A stretch of DNA of 64,000 bases. It comes from Platanthera guangdongensis (lineage: Eukaryota > Streptophyta > Magnoliopsida > Asparagales > Orchidaceae). Below are positions 56,185 through 64,000 of this stretch, piece after piece. Under the pieces are notes generated by a model. That model saw only the letters and a list, made by a program, of their open reading frames with translations, was not told the DNA's origin and made no database searches. The DNA lies in NCBI GenBank assembly GCA_039583875.1, contig CM077153.1:113518568-113582567 (forward strand), read 5' to 3'. Each line of letters begins with the position of its first letter. The first letter of the stretch is position 1. The position numbers were made by a program, and so were the translations under genes.

Positions 56185-57964
56185 TGTTGATGCACGAAAA
56201 TAGAGAGGGAGAAGGTTGTCGCGCGCACCAACAGCTAACGGGTTCGGTCTCACAAGCAAAGTGAAGAGGGTGATGGCTGTGGGGAAAGAGGAGTGGAGAA
56301 AGCTTCTAAGTACTCGAGAGTGGAGCAAACGCTTGTTCAAGAGTTATAGGGATAGAGGAGAGAAGGGTGTTGATCCGAATTCGGAGTTGGTTAGGAAGGT
56401 TGATCAGGAGCTGTTGAGCAGACTGTTACTCTGACGGTTGTGCTTGCAGGCTGATGCCGAGAGAGTTGAGCTGAGGAGAAGAGAGAGGGTGCCACTAGCA
56501 GCGGCAACAGCAGACTTCGCCCGCCGTGACTTAAATGCCACTCTTGTGACGGTCTTTCCTTTTATTAATATTGGGTATTACAGCTTGTATTACACCTTTA
56601 CAAGAAAGCAAAGAAAGGGTACACTGAGGGAAGCTAACGACTATGAAAGAGAGTGCTAGAAGGTAGGCCGTGCAGATTGAAGAGTCAGGTCGGCAGGCCA
56701 CGCGACTTAGGGATGAGAGAATGCGGACTGGAAAAAGGAGTCCGCCGGGGCTGATGACTCGAACTTGTCGTCGGCTGTCCTATAGAATGAGAGTCTTGAG
56801 CCTGTGATGCTGCCTCCTAAATGTGAGGCATGGGGGTCTATTTATTGGCCCGAGGAGGTAACGGCTTTTGGTGAAGTTATCCCCGGTGAGATGGTACCTT
56901 GTGCGAGTAGAGAACGGGGTCCGCCAAATCCTCAACAGGACGCGCGAACAAGGTCTTGCTTCTGGAACTGGTTCTGCTGATGGAGGACTTGGAGGAGTCT
57001 GCCCCTGCTTCTAGCGGACTGAGAGAAATCCGCTCCTGAATCTGACGGACTGAGAGAAGTCCGTTCTTATTTTACTGATCGAGCTCGCGCCAAGATTTTG
57101 CAGGCTGAGGGACTGCCCATCCGCTGCTGGGAAGCGGGTGCTAGAAGCTGAGTGGCGGAATGCGCAATGAGTCCGCCCCTGCTGAGTTGAGCGAGTACGC
57201 GCCAAGTGTATGAGCTGAGGGATATCCACCCGCTTCTGGATGCGAGTGCTGTAATCTGTTGAATGGCGGACTGCAAGAAGTATCCGCTGAGTCCATGACT
57301 GATAAGCTGAGTGCGCACGGTGTCGGTGTCCGCGCTTGTCGATTGGGGTGACATGGCAGACTGAGGAGACAGTTCGGCAGATCTGCTGAAGTTCACAGCT
57401 ATTGGAAGAAGAGGCTAGTTGCTTCTAAGTATTCGGCAACCTAGCGGACTGCGGAGGAAGGTCGCGCCTTCTGCTGAAGTCTGCCTGCTGAATGGGATGG
57501 CTTGCCGCCTCAATTGGGCGGCCTGGGCTTGGCGACCTGACAGGTCGCGCATGCTGGCGAAGTAGAACCAAGCGTTTCTGGCTGGCGGCCTGGGGTCAGG
57601 TCGCCAATCTTGATTGACAACTTGAAGGCAAGCCCTTTAAGGACGTGGCTGTCTGGGCGGTTAAGGATCTGATCTCGCCAAAGCTGGCCGGTACCTGTTT
57701 GGATAGAAGCTTGGAGCGGTCAGCTAAACAAGGCACGCGGTCTGTAGGGGCGGACTGAGGAAGCAGTCCACGCCACCTGCTGACCAAGCGAACACTGCGA
57801 GACCTAGGCGGTCACACCACTGAGACCTTCCAAGCCGCATAGCATGGGCGGATAGAAAGGCCTTTCCACCCACACTAACGTCACGACCTCTAGGGAGAGC
57901 CCGGAGTAGGCCGCGACTAGTGAGCTTGCTGCCATGGGAAGGATCGCCGATTTCTGGGTTAACA
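56185..57964 (-). repeat. Family C 5' LTR of C2 (1780 bp)
   Basis: TGTTGATGC at 56185 to GGTTAACA ending 57964. The minus-strand TATA-like AATAAATA is at 56839-56846. The leader and primer region lie to its left (56139-56184). Confidence 0.9.
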
Positions 57965-57969
57965 ATGGA
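57965..57969. repeat. Target-site duplication ATGGA (right) of C2
   Basis: Pairs with 41573-41577. Confidence 0.9.
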
Positions 57970-59193
57970 GCTGGAAATAACAGCAATTGATCTCGAGAAC
58001 GTTCATGGTCTGGGAAGGAGTGTCGATGGCATTGAAATCTCCTTCCCTTCCTTGAATGAGATGAGAAATCCTTGTGAGGAGACCTCGAAGGAGGCTTGTG
58101 AGAAGGAGGATCTTTCTCTACTACAAGCCTGGAGACGAAGCCTGGGTTGCTATTTTTTCCTCGGATGTATGAGTTATTTAAGCCAATCAACTCTTGGTAT
58201 GTTCTTGGTGCTCGGACATTAGCTTCAAACTTGAGCAGCCCTTCACGAAGACCGTGGATAAGAGCCACTCGGTATATTTCTTGATCAACAATCTCGTTGT
58301 CCAAGATTTCTCTCTGGAATCATTCAATGAAATGAGACCAAGTTTCATTCTGACGTTGCCTGATCTCAAAGAGGGCTTCTGGTCCGCCCATTCTCTTTGT
58401 TGAAGAAGAGAATTTGAGCAAGAACTCCCTACGCAAATCAACAAAAGGAAGTGATGGACTGAGGGCGCAAGCCATAGAACCAATCCATCACTTGTCCATC
58501 AAACGTTGTCACAAGGAGCTTGCACTTTGTAGTGTTTGAGAGACTTTTGAGAGCAACGACTAATTCAAAAGCTTGAAGATGTTTCACTAGATCAGTCTCT
58601 CTAGTGTAGATTGGTAACCACGTCTCTCTGAAATTAGTTGGAGTTGGTTCATGCCGAATGTTCTCTGAAAATGGTGATGGCTCTTCATGTTCTCCTACAG
58701 CATAAGGATAGATGGGAGAATCAGTTGTACCTGCAAAAGAAGCAGGATAGAAAGGAAAAGCAACTGCAGGAGGAGCAAAGACAGGAGCTGATGGATAAGG
58801 ATTACTTCCCTGAAAGTTCAGAAATCTTGCTAGAATTCCCCGGGCTGCTTCCCGGAAGAACTTTTGACGAGCTGCAAACTCATCATTTTGAGGCCGCAAA
58901 GGGGCTGCAGGCCCTTGCAGAAAGGTTGCTGTGTAAGGAGGAGGATAGACCGATGGGTAAGCCGGAGGATAAGCTTGTTGATTCTCCAATGTTGGTGTTG
59001 GATTGAGTGGAGTAGCTGGAGCAACTGGAGCTGTTTTATATTGAGTTTCTAATCGTTGCGCGATTGCTGCAAGAGTTTGGTTGATTGCTTGAAATTGTTG
59101 AGCAGTTTCATGGCGTGATTGATTTAAGGCCTCCCAAAGTGAGTCTTCATCAGGACTTAGAGCAAAGTTCTCGGCTGATTGAAGATCATACAT
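57970..59193 (-). pseudogene. Gag N-terminal part of C1 (cut by C2)
   Basis: Starts MYDLQSAENF at 59193, open for 251 codons. DEDSLWEALNQSR and AIAQRLE align with DSLW and ALAQRL at the start of A gag. A Pro/Tyr/Ala-rich linker follows, then the core (LQAFELVVALKSLS; GQVMDWFYGLRPQSI). Frameshifts near 58438 and 58300, then HGLREGLLKFEANV. C2 entered at ATGGA, separating it from 41572-41091. Confidence 0.8.
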
Positions 59194-59245
59194 GGCTAAC
59201 TATCGATGTTCACCGTCTATTCAGATCTAAAGGTAGAGTGTGAAC

Positions 59246-60941
59246 TGTTGATGCGTGAAAATGGAAAAGGGGAGAAGTAGACGGGTGTCATGAGCACTAG
59301 CAGCTAATAGGGTGTGTTTGATCTCACAGGCAAGGTGATGAGATTGAGGGTTGCGGGGATAGAGGAGAGGAGAAAACTTCTTAGTGCTCGAGAGTGGAGC
59401 AGACGCTTATTCAAGAGTTACGGGGATAGAGGAGAGAATGGTGATGATCTGAGTATGGAGATGGTTGGGAAGGTTGATCTGGAGCTTTCGAGCAGACAGT
59501 TACTTTGACGGTTGTGCTTGCAGTTTGATGCCGAGAGAGTTGAGCTGAGAAGAAAGGGGATGCTAGCAGCTGCAATAGCAGACTTCGCCCGCCGTGGCTT
59601 AAATGCCACTCTTGCGACGGGCTTTACTTTGAATAATGTTGAGTTTTACAGATCTAGATACACCTCTTCAAAGAAAGAAAATAAAGGGTACATTGGGGGA
59701 AGCTGGCGGCTATGGAAAGAAAGTGCCAGAAAGGAGCTGCGCGTACTGAAGAATTAGGCCGGCAGGCCGCACGGTTAGGCAAATAGAGGGCGCAGACTGA
59801 GAAATGGAGTCTGCCGGGGTTGACGGTTTGAGCTCGTTGTTGGCTGTCTTCGAGCGTGAGGCGATGTCTGTTGTTTCGCATGCCCCACTAATGAGAGGTA
59901 TTGGGGACTATTTATAGGCCCGAATATGTAACGACTTTCAATGATGTTACAACCCCGGTGAGACGGTAACTTGTGCGAGCATAGAACGGAGTCCGCCGAG
60001 TCCGCGCCAGGCCGCACGGTCTGGGACTTGCTTTTGGAGCTGGTCCTGCTGCTGGCGGACTGAGTGGAGTCCACTCTTGTTGTGATGAGTGAGCTCGTGC
60101 CAAGCTGTACGTGCTGAGGAGGTTATCCGCCCGCTGTTGGGAAGAAGCGGGTGCTGGAAGCTGTTGAACGGCGGGCTGCATAGCGAATCCGCCGTGTCCG
60201 TGGGAGATAGGCCGAGTCCGCCTCTGCTGCTGAATGGAGGCGAGGCCGCCAGCTGTTGAGCTAGAGATGGGGCTTATTGATATCTGCGGACTGAAGGACG
60301 AGTCCTCGCTGCCCACAGAGGAGAAGAGCTGGAGTATGCGGGCTGACAGTGGTGGCACTGGTCGACTTGGGCCACCTGGCGGACTGAGGAGGCAGGTCGA
60401 CCATTCTGCTGAAGTCTGCTGCCTGCAGAATGGAACGGTCTGCCGCCCTTGTTGGGAGGCTTGAGCTTGGCGACTTGGAAGGTCGCGCAAGCTGGCGAAG
60501 TGGAACTAGGTTTTGCTAGTTGGCGGCCTGGGGTCAGGTCACCATTCTTACTATTCGACGAGCTAGTGGGTAGTCGGCGCTGTTGATGGTGTGCAGCCTG
60601 GAGGCAGGCCGCTTGACAATGTGGTGGTCTGGGCGGATAAGTATCCGAGTCCGCCAAAGTTGGTCGCCACTTGTCGAGATGGAGATCTTGAAGCAGTTAG
60701 ATGATAAGTCGCGGGCCTGCAGGCACAGTCTGAAGAAGCAGTCCGCGGCGCCTGCCAACCAAGGGAACACTGCGCGTCCTGGGCATTCAGACCGCTGAGA
60801 CCGCCCAAGCCGTGCGACACAAGCAGACAGAGAAGCCTGTCCACCCAACCTAGGACGTCGCAACCTCCAGGGAGAACCCAGAGCCGGCCGAGACTAGCGA
60901 GTTGGCTACCTTGGGAAGGATCGCCGATTTCTGGGTTAATA
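59246..60941 (-). repeat. Family C 5' LTR of C1 (1696 bp)
   Basis: TGTTGATGCG at 59246 to GGTTAATA ending 60941 (expected GGTTAACA). TATAAATA at 59909-59916 on the minus strand. The outer flank AAGAT cannot be paired because the other end of C1 is deleted. Confidence 0.85.
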
Positions 60942-60949
60942 AAGATAGG

Positions 60950-61614
60950 GTCATTTGTTCAGTTTCCCTTGTTTTGATGAGCTGCTCATAGGATTTAGCT
61001 TGCCCAACAAGGTTTCTGTTGAAATCTTATTTACACTTCTGGCATCTCTGATTGGACAAATTCTTGAATCATATGTGTTAGGGAAACACATTAGAATTTT
61101 GTCATTGACTTCTGTTAAAGTAATATCCTTCTCCAAGGTTTTCAGTTCATTAATTATGAGATTGAGCCTTGTGTACATATCAACAATAGATTCAGTTTCA
61201 CCCTTTTGAAAATCTCATATTGAGATATCAGGTGAGATCATCTATCTTTTCTCTCATTTGCTGGTCCAGCTACCATTGCTGTGAGGGAGTCCCAAATATC
61301 TTTTGCTGAAATGCATTCAACAACCATCTAAAAATGTCATCTGATATTGTTTGGGATAGTATATTCATAGTATTTGCATCATCAATTTTTGCTTTACTTT
61401 GAGCTTCTGTCCATTCTGGTGGTGGTGTAGTACGAGTGCTTGTTGTTGCCAGTGGTAGAGGTAGAACTGTCAAAACGAAATTGTACATATCCTTATCAAT
61501 AAAATTCATATATAATCTAATCCGTGCTTTCCATAATGCAAACTTATTAAGATTGCAAACAGAAGGTCTAGTGCTTGAATACTCCTTATTTTGTGCCATG
61601 ATAAATTCAAACAA
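60950..61614 (-). pseudogene. Ty1/copia gag remnant
   Basis: Two minus-strand pieces, 61614-61270 (FALWKARIRLYMNFID, then NTMNILSQTISDD) and 61178-60950 (MYTRLNLIINELKTLEK, then KILMCFP). The pattern matches the gag of plant copia elements (UBN2 type), here in two frames. It is cut on the left by the C1 LTR. No protease, integrase or RT remains in the window. Confidence 0.72.
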
Positions 61615-61681
61615 CTAGGTAAAACAAGATTTATCAGGATCTGTTGGTTCAGGTTTTAGCCAGTAAAAAAACCAACCTCCA

Positions 61682-61692
61682 TCTAATACCAA
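61682..61692 (-). other. Primer-binding site of copia remnant
   Basis: TTGGTATTAGA on the minus strand, one base from the initiator-Met complement TGGTATCAGA. It lies 70 bases upstream of the gag start, next to a possible LTR tip TGAAAGTG at 61694. Confidence 0.55.
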
Positions 61693-61693
61693 T

Positions 61694-62617
61694 TGAAAGT
61701 GAATGGATAGATCTAACTTTACACTAGAGGGGGGGGGGGGTGTGAATAGTGTATATTAAAACTTTGATTTTATTTTTATAGCAGTTAAAAATTAAGTGAT
61801 ATATATATAGATAGACAGATAAAAAATCACAGTATATAAATAAAAAGAAAAATAATCATAGATGACATAATGAATTTTTAGTAGTTCCCCAATAAATCTG
61901 AATATGTCTACTCTTCTACCACCCTGGTAAGAATCCACTACAGGTTTTTGATCAGGTGCCCTGTCACCAGAAGATGTATTTTTTAAGGGAGATCTAGAAA
62001 CCCTTTGGGCTTTTGACCAGATACCCAAAAACCAAATTTAAGTCTTCTGATCATGTGATTTAGGAACCAGGGGTTAACTTTTGAAGGGAGTTAGAACCAT
62101 GTACACAGTTTAAATAATAAACAAAATGTGTTAGATGTTGTATTCACTTTCAAGAATCTCTGAGAAGATAATAGTGGATGATGTTGCAAAAAGGCACCCC
62201 CTGATTTAAATAGAAATTGTCTGATTCAGGGTGTAGGCCCTCTTGGTGATTTTGCACTTCCAGTAGATATTCTAGAAAGATAAGAAATTGGATGTCTCTT
62301 GATTAAAGTCTAAAGCAGAATATCTATTTTCTTAACAAAATCTTTGTGTGTCCAGAAAAATTATTAAGCAACAATCTTCTATAGATTTATATATGCTATC
62401 ATGGAAGAATTCAAATTTTTGAAATAAGACGATTCTGAAACGTCTGAATCCCTTGAGAAACTATAACTGCCTTGGAAATTAATAGAACTTAAACTCTGTG
62501 ATAAATCCATATTTAATGTTGCCTTAAACGACTATATTCATTAGAATATTTAGCATTAAATATCAGAGTTTCAGTTACCAATCATACGAAAATATTCTGC
62601 CTTCTGTAACTGTCTGA
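61694..62617 (-). other. AT-rich region, probably the 5' LTR of the copia remnant
   Basis: Begins at the primer site and contains a run of ten or more G near 61727. No ORF with recognisable content. The outer LTR boundary cannot be set without a second copy. Confidence 0.4.
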
Positions 62618-62930
62618 TTCGTCGAACTCAGCAAGCATTTCGTCGAATTGAGCCTGGAGTTCGTCGAACTAAATTTTCTCTTTCATTGATCTGAGCTCTA
62701 CGTTCGTCAAATTGAGCTTGGCCTTCGTCGAACTAATCTTTAACAAACTGAGCTACCACTTTCGTCAAGCTGAGCTCTGCGTTAGTCGAACTGAGCTCAG
62801 AGTTCGTCGAACTAAGTTTTCTCTTTCATCGAACTATTCTTTAGAGTTGGAGATAGGAGTTCGTCGAACCGAGCTCTGCGTTTATCGAACTGAGCTCTGC
62901 GTTCGTCGAACTGTGCTTCTTTGGAAATCC
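62618..62930. repeat. 21-bp minisatellite
   Basis: Imperfect copies of 'ttcgtcgaactgagctctgcg'. A longer variant (TTCGTCGAACTAA then TTTTCTCTTTCAT) occurs twice, at about 62660 and 62800. ORF 62712-62969 is a translation of this repeat, not a gene. Confidence 0.75.
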
Positions 62931-63060
62931 TTCTGTAGTAACAACCTTGGAAATAACCTATGGCCCTAGTCTATACAAGTTGGGTATAAATAAACATCCT
63001 AAACAAAGAATAGTAATCCTAGCCAAATTAGTAATAAGGAGTTCCAACACATTCGACTAA

Positions 63061-63811
63061 GTCCAAAAGCATTGAGTGAAGCCAGCTCAATCGACGCCAT
63101 GCTAATTCACTCAAAGCCTTGGAAGAAAGGCAAAAAAAATTGTCAAAGTACAATAGCATTGAGTGAAGTCAGCACACTCAATGCCAAATGGAGAAAGCGT
63201 TGAGTCATGCTGTAGCTGTCAATGCCAAAGGGAGAAAGCATCGAGTGTAGTCAACACACTCAACGCCTTCATACAGAGCAGAATTCTTTTAAGTAGAGAA
63301 TCGTTGAGTGTAGTCAACACACTCAACACCTTCATGCAGAGCAGAATTTTTCTAAGTCCAGAATCGTTGAGTGAAGCTTATACACTCAACGCAATCAACG
63401 ACAGATTTCAGAGTCAAAGGCAGAAAGCATTGAGTGAGACATGCTCACTCAATGCCTTTAGACAGAAGGAGATTTGGCTAAGTATAAAAGTGTTGAGTGA
63501 ATCTCATACACTCAACGCTCTCAACGCCTTCATGCAGAGCAAAATTATTCTAAATCCAGAATCGTTGAGTGAAGCTTATACACTGAATGCTCTCAACGCC
63601 AAGTTGCAGAAAGGGATGAAGACCAAGTTAAAGAAAAAAAGCATTAAGTGAACCTTATACACTCAATGCACTCAATGCCTGGACAAGTTGAGAAGCTGAC
63701 TAAGTTAAAAGGCATTGAGTGGATCTTCCTCACTCAACGCCAAGCAGAGAAGGAAATTTTTTAAGTCCAGATTCATTGAGGAGAGCATGTTCACTCAACA
63801 CACTCAATGCC
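63061..63811. repeat. Array of about twelve hairpin-forming repeats
   Basis: Each unit carries GCATTGAGTG or GTTGAGTG, a 5-10 base loop, then CACTCAATGC or CACTCAACGC. Unit starts are near 63069, 63156, 63197, 63238, 63301, 63364, 63427, 63490, 63562, 63641, 63711 and 63772. Spacing is 41 bp twice and then exactly 63 bp for four steps. ORF 63163-63651 is a by-product. Confidence 0.8.
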
Positions 63812-64000
63812 TGAGTACTTGTCTGAATTTTTCTAAGTCCAGAATGACTGACGTTAGCAAAGTCAACAAAAAGTCAACAAAGTTCAAAATGACTATTGAA
63901 GCCAAAAACCAGCCTCAACGAGAGTTAGGACCTCGGGGTGTAGCCGGCACCTATTTCACACAAACCTCAACTCCTGACTAGTGATGAAGGACTAAGAAAT
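63812..64000. other. No recognisable feature
   Basis: Follows the hairpin array. It has two short direct repeats (AAAGTCAACAAA) near 63860-63880 and nothing else I can assign. Confidence 0.5.

Larger units (their letters stand above)
41578..57964 (-). mobile_element. Family C element copy C2 (host of B)
   Basis: Minus-strand, gag-only. The 5' LTR is 56185-57964; the leader is 56134-56184, continuing at 46893-46902 past B; gag is 46892-45247; the spacer is 45240-43364; the 3' LTR is 43363-41578. Its own length is about 7.15 kb without B. ATGGA flanks it. The lack of pol and antisense genes is shared with C1, so it is a family trait. Confidence 0.88.
24706..60941 (-). mobile_element. Family C element copy C1 (host of A2 and C2)
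   Basis: Minus-strand element. The 5' LTR is 59246-60941; gag runs 59193-57970 and continues at 41572-41091 beyond C2; the spacer is 41090-40187, then (beyond A2) 27010-25716; the 3' LTR fragment is 25715-24706. It has no pol or antisense genes. Joining the flanks of C2 across ATGGA and of A2 across CAATG restores continuity with the matching parts of C2, which proves the nesting. Confidence 0.82.

Noticed and set aside
55391..57964. One compound LTR of 2.5 kb
   Set aside because: It is the B 3' LTR (+) next to the C2 5' LTR (-), with the GCTGA duplication and C2 leader between them.
63163..63651. 162-codon ORF
   Set aside because: It translates the hairpin repeat itself; its repeated peptides follow the DNA unit.
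63061..63811. CRISPR-like array
   Set aside because: Repeats are inexact hairpins, the intervening sequences are related to each other, and the DNA is plant nuclear with no cas genes. Called a tandem hairpin repeat.
1..64000. Host protein-coding gene
   Set aside because: Every long frame was assigned to retroelement gag-pol, antisense element genes, or shadows; no host-type exon structure was seen.

Overview
This window is repeat-dense plant nuclear DNA. I recognise no host gene, rRNA or tRNA gene. Almost every base belongs to nested LTR retrotransposons. Most are of the plant Ty3/gypsy Tat type: gag-protease-RT-RNaseH-integrase, no chromodomain, a long spacer rich in tandem repeats, and extra genes on the antisense strand before the 3' LTR. 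Lineage is inferred from domain content and layout; the host species cannot be told.

I call four families. Family A (749-752 bp LTRs, about 13 kb) encodes gag-pol plus two antisense genes, aORF1 and aORF2. aORF2 has two short introns, and each antisense gene has its own TATA box. Family B has related LTRs, a gag and both antisense genes but no pol. Family C has about 1.7-1.8 kb LTRs and only a gag. Family D is a separate, degraded element with an initiator-Met-type primer site. At the right edge lies a Ty1/copia gag remnant, then two kinds of repeat array (a 21-bp minisatellite and a set of about 12 hairpins).

Layout: 1-6966 is the 3' part of A copy L (+), with a truncated 3' LTR. 6967-7045 is a sliver of D. 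7051-20576 is A copy M (-), flanked by GCAGT target duplications, with LTRs in INVERTED orientation. 20582-24705 is D (-). 24706-60941 is C copy C1 (-), which contains complete A copy A2 (+, 27011-40181, target duplication CAATG) and C copy C2 (-, 41578-57964, target duplication ATGGA). C2 contains B (+, 46903-56133, target duplication GCCGA/GCTGA). B contains a solo LTR (53089-53712, target duplication CTTTC). 60942-64000 is the copia remnant and the arrays.

How the parts work together: A is the only family here with a full enzyme set, though every copy is broken. B and C lack pol yet keep LTR, primer-site and gag signals like those of A (and, in B and one C copy, a matching polypurine tract), so they plausibly used A-type enzymes in trans. 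The most unusual items are: (1) copy M, whose two outer ends are both U5 ends, giving 956-bp terminal inverted repeats with a normal 5-bp target duplication; (2) the antisense gene pair, including a peptide conserved between A and B upstream of the first ATG of aORF1; (3) a short motif, GCGGAC/GTCCGC, packed into A and C LTRs, spacers and antisense genes but nearly absent from pol.
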